From the NCBI GenBank assembly GCA_947586655.1, contig CANPXR010000003.1, positions 1-34,976 of the forward strand: a stretch of DNA of 34,976 nucleotides, read 5' to 3'. Source of the DNA: an uncultured Bacilli bacterium. Its GTDB lineage: Bacteria > Bacillota_I > Bacilli_A > RF39 > UBA660. A program made the translations under genes and the position numbers. Shown in pieces: positions 15,125-22,906 of the stretch. The notes beneath the pieces are model-generated. The model did no database searches and was not told where the DNA came from. It saw only the letters and a list, made by a program, of their open reading frames with translations. The first letter of the stretch is position 1. Every line of letters starts with the position of its first letter.

Positions 15125-16063
15125 CTATTTAAACATATTTAAATAATCACTAATTTGATTAGTAATACCACTTGTTAAAACTTTCATATATACATAATAT
15201 CCAGCTGTACTTAAAATAGTCATACAAACTAAATGGAAATATGCACACATATCTTTTTTATCAAATTTAATATTATCATTTATCAACAACACAAATATAA
15301 TTATAGAATAAATTGCACCAATTATAGTAGCAACTATTGATAATGGTGCCCATATTTTTCCTAAAAGTGGAGATACAATCATTCCCATAATTACATAAGG
15401 AATTATTGAACTCGCACTTATTGATAATGTCTTTATGAAATTAGTAGATTTTTTTACTACTAAAGACGCAAGATAATAGACAACAGTAATTGCTAATATT
15501 ATGCACACATATATCAATAAATTTTTACCAATTAAACTTAAATAATCTAAATCTTTTAATCTAGCAAAATCAATTTTTGTTTTATAATCAAAAGTTGAAT
15601 AATCCATTGTTTTAACAAATATCACAGAAATCATAGATGTTAAAAGTTGAATAATCATCATTGCCCCAGCAACAATTCCACTTAATATCATACCATTTTT
15701 AACATTTACTAATTTTCCTTCTTCTTTCTTATAAGTTTCAAAAGGTTTTATTATAAATGAAATAATATACTTAATAAAATTAAATGTTTTACCATCAACA
15801 AAAGTTGTATTTTGTTGAGATGGATTCACAGTTGGTGTTGGTTGAACATTGTTTATTGGTTGTTGCATTTGTGGTTGTGCTGGTTGAACATTGTTTATTG
15901 GTTGTTGCATTTGTGGTTGTGCTTGTTGTTGATAGTTTTGTTGTGGATTAATATTTTGGTTTAATTCATTCTGATTTAAATTATCAGCATTTAAAGCATT
16001 TCCACATTTAATACAAAATTTTGATTGTGGGTTATTATATGTACCACAGTTTGTACAATTCAT
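15125..16063 (-). CDS. Zinc-ribbon multi-spanning membrane protein (Yip1-like)
   Basis: 312 residues. N-terminal zinc ribbon CTNCGTYNNPQSKFCIKCG (four Cys), then a Q/N/P-rich stretch (about 28-90) containing a 14-residue unit (AQPQMQQPINNVQP) twice, then about six hydrophobic helices (about 105-305) starting with FIIKPFETYKKEEGKLVNVK, a layout seen in Yip1-like zinc-ribbon proteins of Firmicutes. The function is unknown; by family it would be a membrane scaffold. Its ribosome binding site AAGGAGGAG is encoded by the last codons of the upstream gene (KGGE), and stop and start overlap by one base, so translation is coupled. Confidence 0.75.
   Translation of the reverse strand: MNCTNCGTYNNPQSKFCIKCGNALNADNLNQNELNQNINPQQNYQQQAQPQMQQPINNVQPAQPQMQQPINNVQPTPTVNPSQQNTTFVDGKTFNFIKYIISFIIKPFETYKKEEGKLVNVKNGMILSGIVAGAMMIIQLLTSMISVIFVKTMDYSTFDYKTKIDFARLKDLDYLSLIGKNLLIYVCIILAITVVYYLASLVVKKSTNFIKTLSISASSIIPYVIMGMIVSPLLGKIWAPLSIVATIIGAIYSIIIFVLLINDNIKFDKKDMCAYFHLVCMTILSTAGYYVYMKVLTSGITNQISDYLNMFK
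15840..15923 (-). repeat. Perfect tandem repeat, 2 x 42 bp
   Basis: Two identical 42-bp units (15840-15881, 15882-15923) in frame in the Q-rich linker of the zinc-ribbon multi-TM gene, adding 14 residues each. Identity at silent sites suggests recent slippage; the copy number may vary between strains. Confidence 0.95.
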
Positions 16064-17574
16064 TATTCTCCTCCTTTTTGATTTGTAACATCTCTTACTA
16101 AACTAGCAACTGAGTTTTGATCAACTAATGAGTTTAATAATTGATTACCTAATCCTTGACCACTAATTGAAGTATTATTTGCTCCATTTATTTTTGAATT
16201 AGTCAATCCTGTTTCAGTTTTAATAAAATTATCAATTTTTCTTAAATTAGTTATATTTGTTTTGGTTTCAGTTTCATATTTATGTCTAGCATTTGAATTA
16301 CGATAACGAGCAAACATTACAAAGAAATAAATAAATCCTGCTAGTAAAAATGCCCAATTATAATCAAAATTTATAAATAGCATAGCTAGAACACCTAAAA
16401 TTTCTACTAAGAAGGAAATTCCTAATAATTTCGGAATATGAATAGGTACACTACCCATTGTTTCTTTAGTTCTTGCATTCACTGCAACATAATGTAATAC
16501 TTTATTTTCACCACTTACTTGTAAATAGCTATATAGCCATACAGGTAAATAAGCTGCCTTCCATTGTTGTCCTTTAACATCTAGTTGTTCATTGCTCCAG
16601 GCAACCCCTCGATCATAATTCTTTAAAGTATCATTAGCTGCAAATTTTGCTATATCTTTAGATTGTTTATCTACCAAAGGTCTTAATTGATCAATGTTTG
16701 TATCACGCTTTTCTGAAGTATAACCCTTCAAATAATTAGCATTAAATTTAACACAATTTTCTAAGTCGAATGGCATTATAGCATTGATAACATTATTTGT
16801 TGCACTTGATGAAGAATTATTTAATTTGTCTGCACTAGATTCAACCGTTAATCCCTGTATAACTAAGTCAAATTCTCTTTCTACATGATAAAGATCTGCA
16901 TCATAATAAGTTTTTCTGTTTTCTCCACTACCAAGATAATATGTTCTCGTTAAATGCTCTCCATTACCAACAAGATTAACATGGGCATTTGCATCAACTA
17001 ACATATAAGGCAAATACACGCCCATAATGTTTTCAGTAGTAAATTCTTGTCTAAATTTAGGATGAGCAAAAAATTTTCTTTTGCCTACAAACTTTTCGAT
17101 TTCAGTTTTAGCCACATCTTTAGATATACTAAATGGTAATACAACATCTGGTATACTTCCATTTGGAATTTGTTGATTTACTGATAGTGTATTTCTACAC
17201 CAGTGACATCTTGCTTGAGTAGAAGAAGCTGTATCAACTACTACCTCAGCACCACAACTACTACATTTAAAAGTTACAATATCTTTCGTATCTGCTACAA
17301 TATCTTGTGCTCCAGATCCAATAACTTGACCTTGTAATTGGTTAATATCAGTTGCCATACCAACAACTTTTTGAGGTTCAAATTCGTGTCTACAAAAATT
17401 ACATCTTAATTTTCCACTATTTGTGTTAATAGCAATATCTGTTGAGCCACATTTAGGACATTTGTCTTGTCCGTCTTTTGCACCTACATCAGTTTGAATA
17501 ATTGTAGGTCCATTAGTAACATTATTACTATTGTTTATAGGTTGAGTTATATTTGAATTATTACTATCTTGCAT
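16063..17574 (-). CDS. TFIIB-type zinc-ribbon membrane protein (YdjG-like)
   Basis: 503 residues with two consecutive zinc ribbons: CPKCGSTDIAINTNSGKLRC with NFC (about 38-62), and FKCSSCGAEV with CHWC (about 100-128). A large domain follows (about 140-370: FFAHPKFRQEF, GVYLPYMLVD, YLPVWLYSY), then two adjacent membrane helices (about 385-425) and a hydrophilic tail. This is the 'TFIIB-type zinc ribbon-containing protein' family; B. subtilis YdjG has a comparable zinc-ribbon/membrane layout and lies beside the SPFH gene ydjI, matching the gene order here. In B. subtilis that cluster is linked to PspA membrane-stress functions. It starts 2 bases after the SPFH gene stop, with only a weak GGGT site, so it is probably coupled. 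Confidence 0.82.
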   Translation of the reverse strand: MQDSNNSNITQPINNSNNVTNGPTIIQTDVGAKDGQDKCPKCGSTDIAINTNSGKLRCNFCRHEFEPQKVVGMATDINQLQGQVIGSGAQDIVADTKDIVTFKCSSCGAEVVVDTASSTQARCHWCRNTLSVNQQIPNGSIPDVVLPFSISKDVAKTEIEKFVGKRKFFAHPKFRQEFTTENIMGVYLPYMLVDANAHVNLVGNGEHLTRTYYLGSGENRKTYYDADLYHVEREFDLVIQGLTVESSADKLNNSSSSATNNVINAIMPFDLENCVKFNANYLKGYTSEKRDTNIDQLRPLVDKQSKDIAKFAANDTLKNYDRGVAWSNEQLDVKGQQWKAAYLPVWLYSYLQVSGENKVLHYVAVNARTKETMGSVPIHIPKLLGISFLVEILGVLAMLFINFDYNWAFLLAGFIYFFVMFARYRNSNARHKYETETKTNITNLRKIDNFIKTETGLTNSKINGANNTSISGQGLGNQLLNSLVDQNSVASLVRDVTNQKGGE

Positions 17575-17576
17575 AA

Positions 17577-18794
17577 TTATATACCCAATAATTGTGCCTT
17601 TATTTTATCATAATCTTCTTGAGTGATTAATCCAGCATCTAATAATTTTTTCTTTTCAGTTAATACTGTCATTGGGTCTTGTCCAGCTGGTTGATTAGGT
17701 TGTGATTGGTTTACTTCTTGTGCTGGTTGTTGTCCAAAAGCAGGTTGATAACTTGATTGAGTATTAGGTTGTTGCATACCTCCCATCATACCACCAGCGG
17801 CATTCATTCCCATTCCCATAAATGCCATACCAGAGCCTCCACCATTTTCACCAGCAGCTTGCATTCCTCTTGCAACAGATTGTTGCATAAACGAATTTCC
17901 TCTTGCTCCTGATAAAGCATCTGCCTTTTTAACATCCTTCATTAATTCCTTAGTATCTTCATCATATTCAATAGATAAAATTGCTGTTTTTACAATTTCT
18001 AATCCACGATTAGTTTTCCATTGATAAGCATCTTCAACTGCTTGGGCCATAGCTTGGGCAAAACCGATTTGATCTCCTTGAATTTTAGACATACGATTAC
18101 CTTTGCTTGGATCGTTTGTATAATTTGAAAATGCTGCTGATAGAGTACCAACTACTTCATTAAATAATTGATTACCGGCATCATTATCCATATCTGCAAA
18201 ATCAAATATTGGTGCATTTGGTTGCAAATATTTTGCAGGCACAAAATTTTTAACAAATAGTAATGGATCAACGATTTTTAATGTATATGTACCTCTTGTT
18301 ATTGCTCCAACTTGTGTACCAAAAAATGCATCATCCCAATAAATTTCAGATTGAGTTCCAAATTTATTGTTAGGTATTTCTTTTAAATTAACATAAAATG
18401 CTAATTGTTGGCTTCCTGGTTGTCCACCAAATTTAACTTTTTCCCAAGTTGATTTAATTGTTTGTCCAAATATTCCATCACCGGCAAACATTGATTGTGA
18501 ATTAGGGTCATCAGATTTAAATTCATATCCTCCTGGTTCTGCAATAATACCTGTAATTTGTCCATCTTGCAATGTAATAAGTGCAGTCCCTTCTGGAACG
18601 ACCATCTTACTCCCGTTAGAAATGATATTTTCATTTCCTTTCCAATTTTCCCCACGGCCATTGTTTTGTGATTGTGGAACTGCTTGAAATACAGCAGCAG
18701 TGCCTGGAACATCAGCTCTAGGAACATAAAAATCTTTCCATTGATCAGCAAAAGTACCACCTAATGCTCCAGAAAATGCTTTAATAAATCCCAT
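17577..18794 (-). CDS. SPFH-domain protein (virion-core-like, YdjI-like) with SHOCT tail
   Basis: 405 residues. N-terminal half is the SPFH/band-7-like domain of the YdjI 'virion core protein' family: FADQWKDFYVPRADVPGTAA, VPEGTALITLQDGQITGI, EPGGYEF, FYVNLKEIPNNKFGTQSEIY and RGTYTLKIVDPLLFVKNFV. Then a helical segment, a Met/Gly-rich low-complexity stretch (about 310-345), a Q/P linker and a C-terminal SHOCT helix pair (LLDAGLITQEDYDKIKAQLL). Such proteins oligomerise as scaffolds at the cytoplasmic face of membranes. It is the first gene of the island cluster, with a strong AAGGAGGT site and a 7-bp inverted repeat just upstream (18814-18830). Confidence 0.9.
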   Translation of the reverse strand: MGFIKAFSGALGGTFADQWKDFYVPRADVPGTAAVFQAVPQSQNNGRGENWKGNENIISNGSKMVVPEGTALITLQDGQITGIIAEPGGYEFKSDDPNSQSMFAGDGIFGQTIKSTWEKVKFGGQPGSQQLAFYVNLKEIPNNKFGTQSEIYWDDAFFGTQVGAITRGTYTLKIVDPLLFVKNFVPAKYLQPNAPIFDFADMDNDAGNQLFNEVVGTLSAAFSNYTNDPSKGNRMSKIQGDQIGFAQAMAQAVEDAYQWKTNRGLEIVKTAILSIEYDEDTKELMKDVKKADALSGARGNSFMQQSVARGMQAAGENGGGSGMAFMGMGMNAAGGMMGGMQQPNTQSSYQPAFGQQPAQEVNQSQPNQPAGQDPMTVLTEKKKLLDAGLITQEDYDKIKAQLLGI

Positions 18795-18813
18795 AAAATA
18801 TAACCTCCTTCTT

Positions 18814-18830
18814 ATGTAGTCATACTACAT
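18814..18830 (-). promoter_or_regulatory. Inverted repeat before the SPFH gene
   Basis: ATGTAGTCATACTACAT: perfect 7-bp arms with a 3-base centre, ending a few bases before the AAGGAGG site of the first island gene. It could be an operator for an unknown regulator or an RNA hairpin at the ribosome binding site. Confidence 0.55.
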
Positions 18831-19143
18831 TTGTAATTTTAAAAATTTAATAAAGACTTTGAATAGTTTAAGGGTTAGCAAATTTAGGTATCTTGAAATT
18901 AATTTATTATAAATGTTATAATTTTACTTTTTACCGTAATTACCTGTAAGATTTCTTGTAAAAATCAACAGTAAAGTTGAGGTGCTAACACGAAGTGAAA
19001 TTCAACATCATCTTGCTATTCTTATCTAGAAATAATACAATAACCATTTTAAAATACAATAATTTCTATAACTACTACCACTAAACACTCCTATTCTTAA
19101 TAAGTATAACATATTATTTCATCTTTGACCATAATTTTATAAC
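18831..19143. other. Non-coding right end of island
   Basis: About 310 bases of AT-rich DNA between the island leader and the right repeat. It must contain the promoter of the seven-gene cluster, but I see no convincing -35/-10 pair; TATAAT on the minus strand around 18903 is the best -10-like word. No ORF, tRNA or recombinase site was recognised. Confidence 0.5.
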
Positions 19144-19226
19144 ATGTAAAAACTCGGTATATATACAATTTAAAGATATAATTTGTATTATTAACTTATA
19201 TATGATAATATTTAACTGGTGATAAT

Positions 19227-19499
19227 ATGTTAGTTTTTAGTAATATAAAAGTTAAAGAAGCTAAAACATTTAAAGAGCGACTTTTTGGATTAATGTTTAA
19301 AAAGAATATTAACTACGGTCTTTTATTTAAGAACTGCAGATCCATACATACCTTTTTCATGAAAGAAAAAATAGAAATTATAGCAACCGATGCTAATGAT
19401 AAAATAATTAAGAAATATAAAAGCGTACGGCCATGGAGAATAATAATAGCTCCTAAAAATACTAAAAATATATATGAGCTACCAGAAAATACGATATAA
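19227..19499 (+). CDS. DUF192-family protein, copy 2
   Basis: Same 90-residue DUF192 protein as 8618-8890, identical at amino-acid level and, as far as I could compare, at every base. Both copies have the same upstream 80 bases and GGTGAT site, so both should be expressed alike and the cell has a doubled dose. This copy is the one beside the intact collagen-like gene. Function unknown. Confidence 0.85.
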   Translation: MLVFSNIKVKEAKTFKERLFGLMFKKNINYGLLFKNCRSIHTFFMKEKIEIIATDANDKIIKKYKSVRPWRIIIAPKNTKNIYELPENTI

Positions 19500-19515
19500 C
19501 CAATCGTATTTTTTA
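19486..19515 (+). terminator. Terminator of DUF192 gene, copy 2
   Basis: Exact copy of the 8877-8906 stem (10 bp, 7-base loop, T-run). It stands between the DUF192 gene and the collagen-like gene, so the latter needs read-through or its own promoter. Confidence 0.85.
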
Positions 19516-19536
19516 AATATCACTTTGCTTAACGAA

Positions 19537-20106
19537 ATGAAACAAAAGAAATGTTGTTGCACAAAGTATATTTTGGCTCCAACTGGGCCTACCGGACCCG
19601 CGCCTTTAACTACTTCCTGCTTTTGTGTTGATCAAATGAGAAACGTGATACAACAAATAATATCATTATATCCAAACGATAACTTAATAGTTGCAATGGA
19701 AAGTGGTAATAACGCCAGCGGAAGGCCAGGATCATTATTACCAGGCCCAAATAATAATCCTAATTCTGGATTATTTCAACTTGTTAATAATCAAGGAGTT
19801 CCTCAAGAAGCACTATCAATATGTAGAATAGCTTCAATAACAGTTACAAGTAGTACGTATAATGATACAATTACTTACTTACCTGCTCCAGTTTTAACAC
19901 CAACTGGATGTGATGCAAATTGCGAGGCTGCTGCAAGATCATACCTCCCGGTTGGTACAACAAACGTTGATATAAATGCAGGTGGTCAAACGGTAGCGCA
20001 AGGAACCATATTAAAAAGCGAATATGGTATGGTTGTTGTCGTCGGTAATAATAATAGCAACCCATCATTTGTATCCTTATGCAAAGCCGAAATAATTAAC
20101 AAGTAA
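19537..20106 (+). CDS. Cys-rich, short collagen-like surface protein (possible spore-surface protein)
   Basis: 189 residues from the ATG at 19537. MKQKKCCCTKYIL (three adjacent Cys) leads into a very short collagen-like GPTGPTGP tract, then a body starting SCFCVDQMRNVIQQIISLYP with further Cys residues (SICRIA, GCDANCE, SLCKAEI), GRPGSLLPGPNNNP and a beta-rich end. Cys clusters plus GPTGPT tracts recall exosporium and spore-coat proteins such as the BclA family, and the organism sporulates, so a spore-surface role is plausible; this is inference. There is no signal peptide. The start is uncertain: no ribosome binding site precedes this ATG, an in-frame TTG lies at 19525, and the frame stays open back to an ATG at 19474 inside the DUF192 gene. 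It ends in a strong bidirectional terminator. Confidence 0.7.
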   Translation: MKQKKCCCTKYILAPTGPTGPAPLTTSCFCVDQMRNVIQQIISLYPNDNLIVAMESGNNASGRPGSLLPGPNNNPNSGLFQLVNNQGVPQEALSICRIASITVTSSTYNDTITYLPAPVLTPTGCDANCEAAARSYLPVGTTNVDINAGGQTVAQGTILKSEYGMVVVVGNNNSNPSFVSLCKAEIINK

Positions 20107-20135
20107 AAAGATGCATGAAAAACATGCATCTTTTT
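20105..20135. terminator. Bidirectional terminator, collagen-like gene / sortase
   Basis: AAAAAGATGCATG (20105-20117) and CATGCATCTTTTT (20123-20135): perfect 13-bp stem with an A5 loop, T-tracts on both strands. The collagen-like stop codon (20104-20106) touches the left arm. Confidence 0.93.
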
Positions 20136-20139
20136 GTTT

Positions 20140-20763
20140 TTACTTTGCTCTTGCTTTTACGTAGTACCTTTCCTTACCACCTTTAGTACAAGTTACCAAT
20201 GTTATTATTCTATCTTCTTGATTCTCTGGTTGAGCTAGATAACTAGCATCATCAACCGTAGTAACGCCATATTTATAAACGTAGTAGTCTATTGACCTAC
20301 CAGATAAATCAGTAATCGTTACCTTATCGCCATTTACCAAACGATTAATCTTGATAAAGAAATTTCCACGCATAAAGTTATGTCCACCAATCGTAACGTT
20401 ACCTTTTTCATTTAAATTTGGTCCAGAAATTTTAACTACCGATGCATCATAAGCTTTTTTTGTATTTTCCTTTAATATCGGTTGATATATGTTAATCTTC
20501 TTAATTCTTATCTTACCTAGTACGGTATAATTAACACCACTATACTTAACCGAAACCTCTGGTACTGGTTTATCAACGTTTTCATTGTCAAGGATTTGTT
20601 CATCTACCTTTTCAATGATTCCATCAGCAATTTCTTGTCTTTTTCTTTCTCTAAAATTACTATATATGAAAAGTCCAACCGAAACATAAAGACCAATTAC
20701 TATTAATACGATTATTACGTTCAATAGTTTTTCTTTATTAATCTTATTAATTATTTTCCCCAT
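20140..20763 (-). CDS. Sortase transpeptidase
   Basis: Membrane-anchored cysteine transpeptidase that cuts sorting signals and joins surface proteins to the wall or to pilins. The 207-residue protein has one N-terminal helix (about 13-35) and the sortase barrel with all three catalytic residues: His128 in TIGGHNF, Cys192 in ITLVTCT and Arg199 in GKERYYVKA. The class is not certain. GGAGGT precedes the ATG at 20763. It is the third gene after a WG-like protein and a 50-residue membrane protein, suggesting an envelope unit. No LPxTG-type substrate is in the window. Confidence 0.92.
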   Translation of the reverse strand: MGKIINKINKEKLLNVIIVLIVIGLYVSVGLFIYSNFRERKRQEIADGIIEKVDEQILDNENVDKPVPEVSVKYSGVNYTVLGKIRIKKINIYQPILKENTKKAYDASVVKISGPNLNEKGNVTIGGHNFMRGNFFIKINRLVNGDKVTITDLSGRSIDYYVYKYGVTTVDDASYLAQPENQEDRIITLVTCTKGGKERYYVKARAK

Positions 20764-20772
20764 GGTAACCTC

Positions 20773-20925
20773 CTAAACCTTAATTATTGGCTTTAAAACT
20801 TCATAACCAAAGAAATAGGTAATTAAACCAAGCACGACTAATAAGATAAGTAAAAAATAAATAACCATCATAAATCTATCATTTTTTTTATTTACTTTTT
20901 CTTCCGATACATCAATTAATTCCAA
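20773..20925 (-). CDS. Small single-helix membrane protein between WG protein and sortase
   Basis: An unlisted-size gene of 50 residues: MELIDVSEEKVNKKNDRF, then a hydrophobic helix (about residues 19-40, MMVIYFLLILLVVLGLITYF) and the tail GYEVLKPIIKV. It starts with TTG at 20925, 8 bases after AAGGTGA that directly follows the WG-gene stop; an in-frame GTG at 20937 overlaps that site. Its stop at 20773 abuts the sortase ribosome binding site. The tight spacing on both sides and good initiation site support a real gene. Charge places the N-terminus inside. Function unknown; a partner of the sortase or of the WG protein is possible. Confidence 0.7.
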   Translation of the reverse strand: MELIDVSEEKVNKKNDRFMMVIYFLLILLVVLGLITYFFGYEVLKPIIKV

Positions 20926-20940
20926 ATCATTATTCACCTT

Positions 20941-22773
20941 TTAGTCACCACTTTCTTTTCTTGCATTATCTACGTAAATTAGTTTACCACTATAGTTATA
21001 ATACTCATTTTTAACTATTATATAATTATCATACGCTTTATATTCAGTATTAAACGACGTAAGATTAATCTCATTTAATCCATCGGATGCTATTATAACA
21101 TCCTTGGTATCAGTTGCGGCTTTAATTAGTGCCTGCCTATCATCAAATACAACGTCGTTATAATAATTTTTATTAACCTTTTTACCACTAGAATTATAAA
21201 GAGCATACTTGTTATCTTTCTTAACGGCGTAAAAAACATTTCCTCCACTAGCTCTATTTTTTTTCTTTACCTCATCACTTGCCATCATAACGTCTTCGTT
21301 TTCAAACTTAATTATTTCTTTACCATCTTTATTTATAACTCCATATCCGTTGGAAGTTTTACATATCGCTTCACCATATGAGTCAAATTCTCCTACCTGT
21401 ATAAAACGTTGATCTGAAATTAATTTTCCATCTTCATTTAAGTATCCATAAGTATCATCATTAAATTTAACTATTGCGATTCCGTTTTTAAACGCTTTAT
21501 AAATGGTAAAATCATCCTCAATGGTTTTATAGGCCTCACCATTTTTTACAAGAACAAGTGAGTTCTTATTCTTTTTGTAGTTATGATTTACGTAAACGAA
21601 TACTTTATCACCATAATAAGTTTCACTTTCTTTCAAGCCTTTTTTTAATTGCTCCATCGTTTTAGTACTAATAAATTCATAGGTATGTGACGATGTTAAA
21701 GCCTTTAATACCCCAGTTTCAATCGAATCAATTTTTAGGCTAGTATAATCATCTGACTCCAATAAAACCTTGTTATCTTGCACGTAAATATACCTTTTGC
21801 CACCATTTGAATTAAGCTCATAAAAAACGTTATTTTCCTCTGCATTGATTTCGTTAAGAGTTGCACCTTTAACCACGGTGCCATCATTAATGTTAACAAT
21901 TTGAGAAGATGAGTTAACTTTTACTACGGCATATCTTTGATAATTTTCATCAGAAACCGAAGAAGCCGAAACTTCTATTGTTTTATCAGCATTATCCGTT
22001 AGTTTATAATTAAATATTTCTTTACCATCCATGCTAATAAGACCAACAGAGTTTGCTTTAGTATAAGTATAAACGTCATCAGAATAAGAAATCATGTCAT
22101 AAATAAACTCTGTTTTCTCTTTTAAATCAGCATCTAAAATACCATATTTTAAACCTTTTTTAGTAACCTTAGACGCAATTATATCAGTTTTAACACGATA
22201 AACCGAAAAGTAAGTGCCCGTTGGAACAACTTCTTTTCCTCCTTTATCAATTATCAGTGGTAAATTAGAAGAATCTTTGACGATTGCATATCCTTTTATA
22301 AATTCTTCGCCATATGAATACTTCGGATTTACAATCTTCTTTCCCGTATAATCAATATAACCATACTTATTATTCTGAATTATCCTAATTGGCTGATTAT
22401 TACTTGCATACACCCTTAAATTATTTAATACGTCCCCCGTTTTATTAATAAAAAACTCAAAGCCTAATAGCATTACTATAATTACGTATAACATTGCTTT
22501 CTTAACTATTTTTCTTGTTTTTGCACTTTTTATGTTAAAGTCCTTTATTGATGGTTTATATTCATCTAGTTTTTCCTTCGAGGCATCTATTTCCACTCTT
22601 GATTCATCCTTAGAGGAACCATCTAGTAACTCCTCTAGTTGCTTATCGTTATTAGAATTATCTGAAACGTCAGAAAGGTCTATAAAATCGAGCATTTCAT
22701 CTATTTGGTTTGAAACTTCTTCGTCAGCGTCAAAATCAAGCATTTCTACTTCTTCTTCATCGCTCTTCATCAT
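20941..22773 (-). CDS. WG-repeat membrane-anchored surface protein (native)
   Basis: 610 residues. A very acidic N-terminal tail (about 1-85, rich in D, E and S) precedes SAKTRKIVKKA, one membrane helix (about 92-112), and then a chain of WG-type repeats (NKYGYIDYTGKKIVNPKYSY, LKYGILDADLKE, GYGVINKDGKEII, TYGYLNEDGKLI). Topology is N-in/C-out. These repeats build beta-scaffold surface domains; ligand unknown. Start is the first of two ATGs (22773) after AAGGAGGTTGTT. It leads the WG-small protein-sortase unit, with a sigma-A-type promoter at 22802-22830. ACGT words are common here, unlike in the island WG gene. Confidence 0.87.
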   Translation of the reverse strand: MMKSDEEEVEMLDFDADEEVSNQIDEMLDFIDLSDVSDNSNNDKQLEELLDGSSKDESRVEIDASKEKLDEYKPSIKDFNIKSAKTRKIVKKAMLYVIIVMLLGFEFFINKTGDVLNNLRVYASNNQPIRIIQNNKYGYIDYTGKKIVNPKYSYGEEFIKGYAIVKDSSNLPLIIDKGGKEVVPTGTYFSVYRVKTDIIASKVTKKGLKYGILDADLKEKTEFIYDMISYSDDVYTYTKANSVGLISMDGKEIFNYKLTDNADKTIEVSASSVSDENYQRYAVVKVNSSSQIVNINDGTVVKGATLNEINAEENNVFYELNSNGGKRYIYVQDNKVLLESDDYTSLKIDSIETGVLKALTSSHTYEFISTKTMEQLKKGLKESETYYGDKVFVYVNHNYKKNKNSLVLVKNGEAYKTIEDDFTIYKAFKNGIAIVKFNDDTYGYLNEDGKLISDQRFIQVGEFDSYGEAICKTSNGYGVINKDGKEIIKFENEDVMMASDEVKKKNRASGGNVFYAVKKDNKYALYNSSGKKVNKNYYNDVVFDDRQALIKAATDTKDVIIASDGLNEINLTSFNTEYKAYDNYIIVKNEYYNYSGKLIYVDNARKESGD

Positions 22774-22801
22774 AACAACCTCCTTTCTAACATCTATCAT
22801 A

Positions 22802-22830
22802 ATTTTATAATAAAAACATATAAAACACAA
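22802..22830 (-). promoter_or_regulatory. Sigma-A promoter of the WG/sortase unit
   Basis: On minus: TTGTGT (22825-22830), 17-bp spacer, TAAAAT (22802-22807), about 20 bases before the ribosome binding site. Confidence 0.55.
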
Positions 22831-22872
22831 GAAAGATAATCATAAATGTAAAACTTTCTATTTAATTTAAGC

Positions 22873-22906
22873 CTATAAAAAAAGTGAAAAATATAATTAT
22901 TTCACT
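22873..22906 (-). terminator. Terminator of obg
   Basis: On minus, AGTGAAA and TTTCACT (22900-22906 and 22883-22889) form a 7-bp stem followed by a run of seven or more T (22876-22882). The first arm contains the obg TGA stop. Confidence 0.75.

Larger units (their letters stand above)
8968..19143. mobile_element. Putative acquired island between 433-bp direct repeats
   Basis: About 10.2 kb with seven genes all on minus, bounded by perfect 433-bp repeats. Its base use differs from the flanks: the tetramer ACGT, frequent in the native genes, was not found between about 8,435 and 19,643, and Q/N-rich low-complexity proteins are confined to it. It has no integrase, transposase, replication or mobilisation gene, so homologous recombination (Campbell-type entry or duplication) is the simplest entry and exit route. 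Recombination between the repeats would release a 10,609-bp circle. A misassembly at the repeat must be excluded. Confidence 0.65.
19144..19576 (+). repeat. Direct repeat copy 2 (433 bp, right border of island)
   Basis: Identical partner of 8535-8967. On its right it runs without a break into the intact collagen-like gene, so this side is the native junction; on its left it abuts island DNA. Confidence 0.97.

Noticed and set aside
15840-15923. CRISPR-like repeats
   Set aside because: Only two adjacent 42-bp units without spacers, in frame within a coding sequence.
18814-18830. BlaI/CopY-type operator (TACAnnTGTA)
   Set aside because: The arms are in the opposite order (ATGTAGT...ACTACAT), so the known operator is not formed.
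22532-22810. Serine-rich plus-strand frame
   Set aside because: It is the mirror of the acidic, GAA/GAT-rich N-terminus of the WG gene; no ribosome binding site.
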